Positions 49,160 through 58,126 of a stretch of DNA of 64,000 bases are shown one piece after another. The translations under genes and the position numbers were made by a program. The stretch spans positions 2,790,001 through 2,854,000 of the forward strand of contig NZ_JAPELY010000001.1 in the NCBI RefSeq assembly GCF_026343295.1, in the 5' to 3' direction. The notes beneath the pieces were generated by a model, which saw only the letters and a list, made by a program, of their open reading frames with translations, did not search any database and was not told the DNA's origin. Every line of letters begins with the position of its first letter. Positions within the stretch are counted from its first letter, which is position 1. Source of the DNA: Streptomyces sp. NBC_00083 (lineage in GTDB: Bacteria; Actinomycetota; Actinomycetes; Streptomycetales; Streptomycetaceae).

Positions 49160-50629
49160 GTGCGAATTACCGACGTTCACGGCTGCGAGGTCCGTCCCGG
49201 CCGGCTGGTCGAGTGGACTCTGGACCCCGTCATGGTCGAGGCCGCGACCAGCCAGCCCGATGATTCCCGTCCCCCGGCCTATGTGCAGGAGTCACACATC
49301 CGCACGGCCCGTTCGGTGCGGGAGGACGGCCTGTTCGTGCCGACCTGGCTGGGCGCGGCGTTCGACATCGCGGGGCCCGTCGACCTCGACCGGCTCGAAG
49401 CGGCGCTGCGGACCTGGACCCTGCGGCACGAGACGCTGCGCAGCGGCTTCCGCTGGGTCGGCGACGAGATGCGCCGGTTCACGGCCGCGTCCGACGCCGT
49501 GGCGCTCCGGCGCGAGGTGGTGGGCGACTTCCCCGACGCGGAGGAGCTGAGCCTCCACCTCCAGGACCGTTTCGATGTGGCCGCGGATGCCCTGGGATGG
49601 CCCAACTTCCTGTACACGGCTGTGGTCAGGGACGACGGCGTCAGCGTGTACATGGCCTTCGACCACAGCAACGTCGACGCGTACTCGCTCCAGCGCATCC
49701 CCTCCGAGATCTCCGAGATCTACTCGGCCCGCGCCGACGGGGGAGCGGAGGAGCCGTCCCCGGTCGGCAGCTATGTCGACTTCTGCGAGATCGAGCGGGC
49801 CAGCGCCGACCAGGTCGACGACACCCACGCGATCGTGGCGCGCTGGCGGGAGTTCATCGCCCGCTGCGACGGCAGGCTGCCCGCCTTCCCGGTCGACCTC
49901 GGCCTGGAGCCGGGCGGCCCGCTGCCGGAGCAGAAGCTCCTGTACGAGATGCTCGTGGACGACGCCGACGCCGCCGCCTTCTCGGCGTACTGCCGCCCCT
50001 ACGGCGGCGGACAGGTGGGGGTCCTGGCGGCGACCAGCCTCATCGTGCACGACATCGGCGGCGAGCCGGTCTACCGCACCGTGGTGCCGCTCCACACCCG
50101 GGCGAAGTCCCGGTGGGCGGAGTCGGTGGGGTGGTACGTCGGCGGCGCGCCCATCGAGATCCCCGTGGCGAAGGCCCTGGGGTTCGACGACGCCCTGACG
50201 ATGGTCCGGTCCGCGCTGCGTGCCAACAAGTCCCTCGCGCATCTGCCGATCGCCCGGGTGCTGAGGCTGCTGGGCTCCGACTTCCGGCCCACGTCGCCGG
50301 ACCTCTACTCGATCGTCTCGTTCGTCGACGCGCGGGACATTCCGGGGGCGCGCCAGTGGGACGAACAGAAGGCGTACGCCATGCTCCGGGTGTCCTACGG
50401 GGACCAGGTGTGCGCCTGGTTCACCCGTCTCCACGGCGGGCTGCAACTGGCCATCCGCTACCCGGACACGGCGATCGCACACAAGAACATCCACCGCTAT
50501 GTGGAGCAGCTGCGGGAGCTGATCACGTCGGTGGCCCGCGGTGGTCCGGCGCCGGCCGCGCCGCCACGGCGCGAACACGCGCTCCCCGCGCCGCGGCTGA
50601 GCAGTGAGGCCACCCGGCTGACGCTGTGA
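49160..50629 (+). CDS. Stand-alone condensation-domain-like acyltransferase
   Basis: This 489-residue protein has the CoA-dependent acyltransferase/condensation fold. An N-terminal segment VDLDRLEAALRTWTLRHETLRSGF matches the start of C domains. The active-site motif reads AFDHSNVDAYS, that is DHxxxDA in place of HHxxxDG. The second His and the Asp are kept; the first His and the Gly are not. Later parts (GWYVGGAPIEIP, FRPTSPDLYSIVSF) resemble the PapA/condensation C-terminal half. No carrier or A domain is attached. It could ester-link or amidate a natural product in trans. It lies 38 kb from the NRPS genes. Confidence 0.85.
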   Translation: MRITDVHGCEVRPGRLVEWTLDPVMVEAATSQPDDSRPPAYVQESHIRTARSVREDGLFVPTWLGAAFDIAGPVDLDRLEAALRTWTLRHETLRSGFRWVGDEMRRFTAASDAVALRREVVGDFPDAEELSLHLQDRFDVAADALGWPNFLYTAVVRDDGVSVYMAFDHSNVDAYSLQRIPSEISEIYSARADGGAEEPSPVGSYVDFCEIERASADQVDDTHAIVARWREFIARCDGRLPAFPVDLGLEPGGPLPEQKLLYEMLVDDADAAAFSAYCRPYGGGQVGVLAATSLIVHDIGGEPVYRTVVPLHTRAKSRWAESVGWYVGGAPIEIPVAKALGFDDALTMVRSALRANKSLAHLPIARVLRLLGSDFRPTSPDLYSIVSFVDARDIPGARQWDEQKAYAMLRVSYGDQVCAWFTRLHGGLQLAIRYPDTAIAHKNIHRYVEQLRELITSVARGGPAPAAPPRREHALPAPRLSSEATRLTL

Positions 50630-50660
50630 GCCGCGACGCTGTGAGCCGTGGATGAACGGG

Positions 50661-50698
50661 CGCACGGTGGAGCCGGCCGCGGGCCGCTCCACCGTGCG
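50661..50698. terminator. 13-bp hairpin between convergent genes
   Basis: CGCACGGTGGAGC (50661-50673) and GCTCCACCGTGCG (50686-50698) are exact complements around a 12-nt loop. Confidence 0.8.
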
Positions 50699-50714
50699 GT
50701 GCGACGCGACGCCG

Positions 50715-51377
50715 CTACTTCTTCGCGGCGCAGATCACGTCGTACGGCCGGCCGATGGCCATGGTCAGGCGCATGGGCTCGGTGGTGCCCGACGGGCACT
50801 GCGACTGCTGCTTCACGAGGTCGAGCACCGTGTACGCGTCCGAACCCGCGGAGGCGCAGGGCACTTCCTTCGCCGTGGACGTGATGCAGTCGCCCTTGAC
50901 CAGCTGGCCGCCGCCGGCCCCCGCGTCCCCGGGGTGGGTCGCGGACAGGTTGCGCCCGCACACCGTCTTGGTCGGGATGCCGCCGCCCGAGCTCTTCTTG
51001 GACCCGTAGCTGACGCTCACCTGGATGATGAGGTCCGTACCGGCCGGGCACTGGATGGCGTCGGGCAGGAAGCTGGCGGCCTGGACGTCGAGTGCCTTGA
51101 AGGTCGCCCCCGAGTCGCCGCAGTCGAAGGCCGTGTAGCCGTTCGGGGCGTCGTCGGGGTCCGGGCCGCCGCAGTCGCCCACCTTCCATTCACCGCTCTT
51201 GTGGGAGGCGAACGACGAGGACGACGCCGACGACGAGGACTTTCCGTGGCTGTCGCCGAAGAGTTTGGACGCGCCGTAACCGAGGCCCAGCACCACCACG
51301 AGAATCACCAGCGCGGGGAGGCAGCCCCTGCGTCTGCGGGGCGGGGCCGGGGGAGGCGTGCTGCCCGGGTAGACCAT
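50715..51377 (-). CDS. Cys-rich membrane-anchored protein (LppU/SCO3897-like)
   Basis: This 220-residue protein has a short Pro/Arg-rich cytoplasmic start, one hydrophobic helix (LPALVILVVVLGLGYGASKLF), a Ser-rich spacer and an extracytoplasmic part with six Cys. Repeating 'GDC' elements (WKVGDCGG, VKGDCITS) suggest two related subdomains, as in LppU/SCO3897-type actinobacterial proteins. The AGGAGGA ribosome site is strong. It is followed by a cell-shape/division gene on the same strand (91 bp), but joint function is not established. Confidence 0.72.
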   Translation of the reverse strand: MVYPGSTPPPAPPRRRRGCLPALVILVVVLGLGYGASKLFGDSHGKSSSSASSSSFASHKSGEWKVGDCGGPDPDDAPNGYTAFDCGDSGATFKALDVQAASFLPDAIQCPAGTDLIIQVSVSYGSKKSSGGGIPTKTVCGRNLSATHPGDAGAGGGQLVKGDCITSTAKEVPCASAGSDAYTVLDLVKQQSQCPSGTTEPMRLTMAIGRPYDVICAAKK

Positions 51378-51467
51378 GGTGGTGATTCCTCCTGGGAGTG
51401 CGGGATGTCGTGACCACAGGGGTGGACGCGGCATGGACACTTCACGGTTCCGCGTTCGGCGCGCCGC

Positions 51468-52883
51468 TCATCCCGCCCGCGAGAACACCCTTCGCCCGGG
51501 GGCGCCCGCCGACTCGGCGCGGCCGTTCGGCGCGGCGGGTTCACGGCGGCGCTGCGCGGTGTCGCTGATCCGGATCAGGAGCGCCACCATCAGCCAGTTG
51601 GCGACCATCGACGAGCCGCCCTTGGCGAGGAAGGGCAGCGCCTTTCCGGTGAGCGGAATCAGGCCCGTGACGCCACCCGTGACCACGAACACCTGCAGCA
51701 CCAGGGCGCCGGCGAGCCCGGTCGCGAGGAGCTTGCCGAACGGGTCGCGGGACAACAGCGCGGCGTGGAAGGCCCGTTGGGCCAGCAGTCCGTACAGGAG
51801 CAGGACCGCCATCACCCCGGTGAGCCCCAGCTCCTCGCCGACGGTGGTCAGGATGAAGTCGCTGTTGCCGGCGAAGCCGACGAGCTCCGGGTGCCCCTGG
51901 CCCAGGCCGCTCCCGGTGATGCCGCCGCTGCCGAAGCTGAACAGTGCCTGCCCCAACTGGTTGGACACACCTGCCGCGCGGCCCGCCGCGGTGAAGGCGT
52001 CCATGGGGTGTTGCCACGCCACCACCCGGCCGTGCACATGGGGCTCGATCGAGCCGACGACCATCGCACCCACCACGGCCATCAATAGGCCGCACACCAC
52101 CCAACTCGTGCGTTCCGTAGCCATGTACAACATGATCACGAAGAGCCCGAAGAAGATCAGTGATGTGCCGAGGTCACGCTCGAAGACCAGTACCAGCAGG
52201 CTGAGCACCCATATCGCGGCGATCGGGCCCAGCTGCCGGCCGGGTGGCAGCCGCATGCCGAGGACACGGCGGCCGGAGAGGGCCAGCGCGTCCCGGTTGA
52301 CCGTCAGATAGCCCGCGAAGAACACCGCGATCATGATTTTCACGAACTCGCCGGGCTGCACGGACAGCGGCCCCAGCATGATCCAGCGCTTGGCACCGAA
52401 CTGGTCGGCGCTGGAGAAAGCGGGCGCCATCAGGAGCACCAGCGCGACCGCCATCATCAGGTAGATGTACCGCTGGAGCCATCGGTGGTCGCGCAGGACG
52501 ACGAGCACGCCCACGCACGCGGCCACCCCGATCACCGTCCACATCAGCTGTCCGTCCCCCGCCGGGGTCATGTGCAGACGTGGCTCCGCCACATAAGTGA
52601 TGTCCAGGCGGCGCATGAGGACCAGGCCCAGGCCGGTCAGGAGCAGGGCGAGCGGCAGGAGCAGCGGATCGGCCCGCGCCGCCCAGCGCCGTACGGCAAG
52701 GTGCGCGATCAGTGCGAGCGCACCGATGGCGGCGGCGAACGTGGTGAACCCCGTGGGCAGCCGGCCCTGCATCGACAGACCGGTGGCCGCGTCGCCGCCC
52801 AGCGTGATCACGACGACTAAGCAGAGGAGCCAGGCCTCGGTGAGCCGTCTGTCGGGCGCCTGCGCCAGCGCCGCGAACGACAT
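51468..52883 (-). CDS. FtsW/RodA/SpoVE family protein
   Basis: This 471-residue polytopic protein has about ten helices. SEDS-family signatures are visible: FGAKRWIMLGPLSVQPGEFVKIMIAVFFAGYL, VFERDLGTSLIFFGLFV, QLGQALFSFGSGGITGSGLGQG and FILTTVGEELGL. SEDS proteins polymerise glycan strands with a partner class B PBP; no PBP gene is adjacent. The ATG at 52883 is chosen because family homology begins there with a GAGGAGG upstream, but a start at 52994 with 37 more residues is possible. Confidence 0.9.
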   Translation of the reverse strand: MSFAALAQAPDRRLTEAWLLCLVVVITLGGDAATGLSMQGRLPTGFTTFAAAIGALALIAHLAVRRWAARADPLLLPLALLLTGLGLVLMRRLDITYVAEPRLHMTPAGDGQLMWTVIGVAACVGVLVVLRDHRWLQRYIYLMMAVALVLLMAPAFSSADQFGAKRWIMLGPLSVQPGEFVKIMIAVFFAGYLTVNRDALALSGRRVLGMRLPPGRQLGPIAAIWVLSLLVLVFERDLGTSLIFFGLFVIMLYMATERTSWVVCGLLMAVVGAMVVGSIEPHVHGRVVAWQHPMDAFTAAGRAAGVSNQLGQALFSFGSGGITGSGLGQGHPELVGFAGNSDFILTTVGEELGLTGVMAVLLLYGLLAQRAFHAALLSRDPFGKLLATGLAGALVLQVFVVTGGVTGLIPLTGKALPFLAKGGSSMVANWLMVALLIRISDTAQRRREPAAPNGRAESAGAPGRRVFSRAG

Positions 52884-53151
52884 GGTGTGCCCGTACGCCT
52901 CCTCGGGCGGGCCGGATGCCGCCCGGCCGCCGCCCCCCATGGGTCCCCGCACGAAATCCTCCACCTCCCGCAACCACAGGCTTGGGCTCCTCATGGGCCC
53001 CTGCGCGCGGTGATCACACGCCGGAAGACGGAGGAAGGGGGGAGGCGGTTCCCCTTTCCGTCGCGGCCGGGGGTTCGAGCACCTACCCGAACACCATTGG
53101 TCACCGAGCCTCCGCTCCGCAGAGCCTCCGCTCCGCCGACCAGCGGCGGGC

Positions 53152-54510
53152 TCAGTCCTCGGCCTCCTTGCCGCGGGGCCGGCACGTCATCATCAGGGGG
53201 CCAGGACCGAGGGTGCCGCGCACCTGGACGGTCATGGTGGCACCGGGGTCGGGCCGCAGCTCCCAGCGGGCGCACACCGTGGCCAGCGCCAGCGTCATCT
53301 CGATCAGGGCGAACTGATCGCCGATGCACTTGCGGTTCCCGCCCCCGAAGGGCACGTGCGAGCCCCGCGGCAGCGTCTCGGCGCTCCGCTGGATCCAGCG
53401 GTCGGGGTCGAAACGGTCCGGGTCGGGGAACAGCTCGGGCCGGTGCTGCAGCAGGTACGCGCTGTAGAGCAGAGCCGTGCCCTTGGGCAGGTGCTGCCCG
53501 GCGAGCGTGGTGTCCGCGGTCGTGACGCGGGTGAAGAACCAGCCCGCCGGGTACAGCCGCAGGACCTCGTTGATGACCCGCCGGGTGCAGGGCAGCGCGT
53601 CGAGGTCGGCCGTCGTGGCGGTACGGCCGGCCAGGGCACGGTCGGCCTCGGCGTACACCTGCGCCGCGACCTCCGGATGTTGGCTGAGCAGCCACAGGGC
53701 GAACGCCAGACTGTTGGCGGTGGTCTCGAACCCGGCGCCGATCATGACCATGAGCTGATCGCGGATGTCCTCCTCGGACATAAGCCCGCCGGTGTCGTCG
53801 TTGTGCGCCGCCAGGAGCATGGAGACCAGGTCCTCGCCGCCGGGTGCCGCACGGCGCGCCGCGATGATGCCGTTGATGGCCGCGTGCAGCCGGGTGCGGG
53901 CGCGCCGGTAGCGGCGGTTGGCGGGCGTCGGCAGCCGGTAGAGGGGGCCCAGGGGCAGCATCACCCGCTGGTAGATGCCGTCGATGACGGTGTGCAGGCT
54001 CTCCTGCACCTCCGCCACGGCCGCGTCCTGGGCCTCGGCGGCGAGCACGCTGCGGGTGACGATCCGCAGGGTGAGCCTGGTCAGCGCGGCGGTGACGTCC
54101 AGCCGCGATCCCGGGCGCCAGCCGCTGGTCATGCGGTCGACCTCCTCACCCATGACGACGGCGTACTTCTCGATCCGGTCGCTCTGGAAGGCCGGCTGCA
54201 TCTGACGGCGCTGCCACCGGTGCTCCTGCCAGCCGGACATGGGCAGGCTGCTGCCGAACAGCACACGGGCCTTGTCGAAGAAGGGACCGCCCTTGTCGAA
54301 GGTGCGGGAGTCAGTGAGCATGCGGTGTGCCGCTTCGGGTTCACACACCACGTAGGCCGGCCACGGTCCCATGCCGATGCGTACGAGGTCCCCGTGGGCG
54401 GGCAGCGAGGACAGGAACTCCAGTGGGCGCGCGTGCAGTTGCCAGGCGTGGCCGAGCAACGGCCAGCCACCCGGGGCCTTTCCCGTACGTGAGGGAAGCG
54501 TCGTGCTCAC
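53152..54510 (-). CDS. Cytochrome P450 (CYP4/CYP102-like, PtlI-type)
   Basis: This is a ~452-residue P450. GTG 54510 has GGAGGTG at the right distance. Motifs: I-helix MIGAGFETTANS, ExxR in NEVLRLYP, and the haem loop FGGGNRKCIGDQFA with Cys395. The longer length and the 'FGGGNRKCIG' loop place it with the eukaryote-like bacterial P450s such as pentalenene oxygenase, unlike the two CYP105-type proteins in this window. The MFS gene lies upstream on the same strand (200-bp gap), so cotranscription is possible. No terpene synthase is seen. Confidence 0.92.
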   Translation of the reverse strand: MSTTLPSRTGKAPGGWPLLGHAWQLHARPLEFLSSLPAHGDLVRIGMGPWPAYVVCEPEAAHRMLTDSRTFDKGGPFFDKARVLFGSSLPMSGWQEHRWQRRQMQPAFQSDRIEKYAVVMGEEVDRMTSGWRPGSRLDVTAALTRLTLRIVTRSVLAAEAQDAAVAEVQESLHTVIDGIYQRVMLPLGPLYRLPTPANRRYRRARTRLHAAINGIIAARRAAPGGEDLVSMLLAAHNDDTGGLMSEEDIRDQLMVMIGAGFETTANSLAFALWLLSQHPEVAAQVYAEADRALAGRTATTADLDALPCTRRVINEVLRLYPAGWFFTRVTTADTTLAGQHLPKGTALLYSAYLLQHRPELFPDPDRFDPDRWIQRSAETLPRGSHVPFGGGNRKCIGDQFALIEMTLALATVCARWELRPDPGATMTVQVRGTLGPGPLMMTCRPRGKEAED

Positions 54511-54709
54511 GGTCGGGCACCTCCAGAACGAGTCCGCCGGCTCGGGCTGGGGCGATGGCCCCCCCCGGGATCCCGGATATCCTCCCCGGGCCGAACGGCG
54601 CGGAACCCGGCGCGAAGCAGCACGCGTGCGGCGCGCCGGTGTGTTCTCCGGCGCGCCCGGGGGAGCGAGGCTCACTGCCGCCGTTCGGCAGGGGACGGTC
54701 GTCCGCGGT

Positions 54710-56260
54710 TCAGGGGCCGGTCGGCCGCGCGCCTTGGAGGCGTTCGAGGTCCGAGGGGCGGACCTGGATCGCGAACACCGCGATCAAGCCCGCGACCAGG
54801 GCGAACGCCGTGGCCACGACGAACGCGGTCGACACCCCGGACGTCAGCACCTGGTCGCTCCACGGCCGGGGCAGGGTGCCGGTGCGCCGGAACATGAGCC
54901 GCTGCGCCGGGTCGGCCTGGCCCAGGAACTTGGGCACCTGATGGGTCGCCTCGTTCCGGCTCGCCGTGCCGAACACGGTCACCAGGATGGACAGGCCCAG
55001 CGAACCGCCCACCTGCTGCGTGGCGTTGAGCATCCCGGACGCGGCGCCCGCCTCGTGCGGGGGGACTCCGGAGACGGCCATCAGGGTCAGCGAGACGAAG
55101 TTCAGACCCATGCCGAGACCGAACACCAGGATCGGACCCAGGATGCTGCCCCCATAGGTCGAGTGGATGTCCGTCTGCGTGAGCCATGCCAGCCCCGCGG
55201 CGGCGAGCAGCGAGCCCGTCACCATGAAGGGCTTCGGACCGAACTTCGGCAGGAGTTGGGAGGCGAGCCCCGCACCCACCGCGATGATCGCGCTGACCGG
55301 CAGGAAGGCGAGACCGGCCCGCAGCGGCGTGAAGCCCAGCACGTTCTGCACGAACAGGGTGAGGAAGAAGAACATGCCGAAGATCGCGGCGGACAGACTC
55401 AGCATGATGCCGTACGTGCCCGCCCGGTTGCGGTCGGCGAACATGTGCAGCGGGGTGATCGGCTGCTGCGAGCGCCGCTCCACCAGGACGAAGGCCACGA
55501 GAAGCACCACCGCGGCACCGAAGGACCCCAGCGTGTACGGGTCGCGCCAGCCCTCCTGGGCGGCCCGGATGAAGCCGTAGACCAGCGCCACCATGCCCAG
55601 GGTGGAGGTCAGCGCACCGGCGAGATCGAAGTGGCCGGAATGGCGCTCGGACTCCTTGATGACGCGGGGGGTGGCCAGCAGGATCAGTACGGCGATGGGT
55701 ACGTTGACGAACAACACCCAGCGCCAGTCCAGCCATTCGACGAGCACACCACCGGCGAGCAGGCCGATGGCGCTGCCGCCCGCGGAGACCGCCGCGAACA
55801 CACCGAAGGCCCGGTTGCGTTCGAGACCCTCGGTGAACGTCGTGGTGATCAGCGCGAGTGCGGTCGGCGACGCGATGGCGCCGCCCACGCCCTGGACGGC
55901 GCGCGCGGCGAGCAATTGGCCGGAACTCTGCGACAGGCCGCCGAGCAGCGAGGCGACGGCGAACAGCAGCACGCCGCACATGAACACCTTGCGGCGGCCG
56001 AGGATGTCACCGGTGCGGCCGCCCAGCAGAAGCAGTCCGCCGAAGGTGAGTGTGTAGGCGCTCACCACCCAGGCGAGGCCGGTGGTGGAGAAGTGCAACG
56101 CATTCTGGATGTGGGGGAGCGCGATGTTGACGATGGTGACGTCGAGCACCACCATCAACTGGCACGAGGCGATGACCAGGAGTGCGATCCCTTTGCCGCT
56201 GCCTCCCCGTCTGCCGGGGGCCGCGGTCGCGATCGTCGGTGCAGGCTGCGAACTCGTCAT
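54710..56260 (-). CDS. MFS efflux transporter (EmrB/QacA, 14-helix type)
   Basis: This 516-residue protein has the DHA2 signature motifs: VLDVTIVNIALPHIQ in the first helix, LLGGRTGDILGRRKVF (motif A), ARAVQGVGGAIASPTALALI (motif C-like) and a second-half GVPPHEAGAASGMLNATQQVGGSLG. It exports drugs or other hydrophobic compounds in exchange for protons. ATG 56260 has AAGG upstream. It is 200 bp from and upstream of the P450 gene and may share a transcript. Confidence 0.93.
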   Translation of the reverse strand: MTSSQPAPTIATAAPGRRGGSGKGIALLVIASCQLMVVLDVTIVNIALPHIQNALHFSTTGLAWVVSAYTLTFGGLLLLGGRTGDILGRRKVFMCGVLLFAVASLLGGLSQSSGQLLAARAVQGVGGAIASPTALALITTTFTEGLERNRAFGVFAAVSAGGSAIGLLAGGVLVEWLDWRWVLFVNVPIAVLILLATPRVIKESERHSGHFDLAGALTSTLGMVALVYGFIRAAQEGWRDPYTLGSFGAAVVLLVAFVLVERRSQQPITPLHMFADRNRAGTYGIMLSLSAAIFGMFFFLTLFVQNVLGFTPLRAGLAFLPVSAIIAVGAGLASQLLPKFGPKPFMVTGSLLAAAGLAWLTQTDIHSTYGGSILGPILVFGLGMGLNFVSLTLMAVSGVPPHEAGAASGMLNATQQVGGSLGLSILVTVFGTASRNEATHQVPKFLGQADPAQRLMFRRTGTLPRPWSDQVLTSGVSTAFVVATAFALVAGLIAVFAIQVRPSDLERLQGARPTGP

Positions 56261-56516
56261 GGCGGACCTTGCCCTCGCACGAGGGACTGCGGACTCTGTC
56301 GTCCACCGTTCGACCTTATGCCCGGCCCGTGGGCGCCACCAGTCGATCAAGGCACGGCCGCGGCACTGCCGATCCGGGCCGCGAGGAGCCGGGCCGGAGC
56401 CAGGACGGAGCCGTGCGGTAATTCCATCTGACAGATCGGGAACAGGCGGCTATGCTCCCCGCGATGACTACTTCCACCAGCAGATTGGGGGACTCGTCCG
56501 CGCAAGGTGAGTGCTG

Positions 56517-57999
56517 ATGCTCACTCAGATCGCGAACGAGGATTCCCGACTTTCCCTCTGGCTGCGCGTGCGCGAGTTCGCCGTGCCGCCCTCCATGATC
56601 GAGACCGCGACCGACCGCCGTTCCGTCGGCGACTGGGCCGGGGCCTGTGCTGCCGCGCACGTCGACGTCGACCTCGATCTCCGCGCCCTCACCCGCACCC
56701 ACGGCCGGGCCCTCGCGGCCCAACTGCGTGCAGATCTGCGCCACTTGGCGCCCGACCTGTTGCGCTGGCACATGCCGAGAGTCGCCCCCGGCGGATTGCT
56801 GCGCCCGGGTACGACCCTCACCCTGGCCCGCTACGGCGACGACGGGGCAGGCGGCCGCGAAAGCCCCGTACACCTCGTGGTCCGTACGCCGCCGGCCTGG
56901 GCGGACGCCGGGCAGCGGATCAGCCTCGCCCTGTGGCGCGGCCCGCGGGCCGAGGCATCCGCCGGCGTTCGTCACCCCCGCCCGCGCCCCCATCCGCGGT
57001 TCCGTCTCGACCTGCACCGACATCTGTGGGACGCACGCAGGGCGGGCGAGCTGCGCACCCGGGCCGGCGCCGACGGGCCCGCAGGGAGATCCGCTCCCGG
57101 CGACCCGGTGGCCGCCGTGCCGCCCGCCCACGGCGATCCCGTACTGGACCCCGGTGTGACGGCCGCCGTCCCGCCGGACAGGGCCTGCGCGGTCGGCCGC
57201 TGGGGCGCCGAGACCGCCTTACTGCTGCGCGCGGAGGGGCGGCCCGGTGACCGTACGGCTCGGTTCGGGCGAGCGGCTGTCCCTCGACGTCGCAGCCGCT
57301 CCGGGCGGTCTTGGCCCTCCCGTCCTGCGGCTCGCCGGGCCACGGACGGTCACGGCCGCCGCGCCGCTGGTCCTGCCCCACGCGGCGACGTGGGAGTCTC
57401 CCGACGCGGAACTGCTGCGCACCGGGTCCCTAACCGCCGACCGGCTGCACCCCCTGGTCGCGGCCGCGCTCGCGCCGGACCCCGCCCGGCCGCCGTCGCG
57501 AGGCCGTGCCGACGGGCCCGGCGGGGCACGGTTGGTGGAGTGCCGGGGCCGACGGCACCGGATCGGGCTCCGCGACGGGGCGCTGTCCGCACTCGACCAC
57601 GACCCCGCCGAAGTCCACAGGGAAGAGCTCCTCGCCGCGCTCGGCGGCACGCCACTGCCCTGCCTTCAGGCCATCGACGAGGCTCACCGCCGCCCGGAGT
57701 GCCTCGTCGGGGTCCGTGAACGCCTCGACCACGGAGACATCACCGGCGCACTGGCCGTCGTCGAGCAACTCCTGGTCCCCGAGGCGGTGTTGCGCGCCGG
57801 CGGACTCAAGGACGCCCTCGAGGACGCCGCCCGGCGGCAGATCGCGTACGGCCTGTACCGCTCGGGTCTGAGCGGCCCCGCCCCGGTGCGCCAGGCGCCC
57901 ACCGTCTGGGCCCCGAACGATCCCCGCTTCCGCTCCGGCCATCTCCGCTCCCGCCCGAGCGACCACCGCTCACGTCCCCGGACGGCCCACTCCCGCTGA
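56517..57999 (+). pseudogene. Unknown MoxR/VWA-linked protein, split by an apparent +1 frame change
   Basis: The N-terminal frame runs from ATG 56517 (AAGGTGAG upstream) with gene-like text: SRLSLWLRVREFAVPPSMIE, DLRHLAPDLLRWHMPR and FRLDLHRHLWDARRAGEL. After about 57240 the same frame becomes Arg-rich noise, while the frame shifted by +1 becomes gene-like from GTG 57247 (VTVRLGSGERLSLDVAAAPG...ALEDAARRQIAYGLYRSGL) to the stop at 57999. The switch occurs at CGG-CCC-GGT-GAC. A single-base indel, a sequencing error or programmed +1 shift could explain it. The gene precedes the MoxR ATPase on the same strand. Function unknown; about 493 residues if joined. Confidence 0.7.
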
Positions 58000-58126
58000 C
58001 CGGCCCACACCCACCCCACCCGTCCACACCCGGCACCCACCACATACCCCGCACAGACCGCATCCCGCCGCGCCACACACGCGGCGCGGTCTGCCACGCC
58101 CCCGCGAAACCACCAGGTGATCCCTC

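Noticed and set aside
54371..56431. 686-codon + strand frame opposite the MFS gene
   Set aside because: Composition is Glu/Arg/His/Gln-biased with no fold, whereas the minus strand is a complete 14-helix transporter.
57247..57719. Continuation of the first frame past 57247 in the MoxR-linked gene
   Set aside because: The product becomes Arg/Pro-rich with no gene-like features; the real coding continues in the +1 frame.
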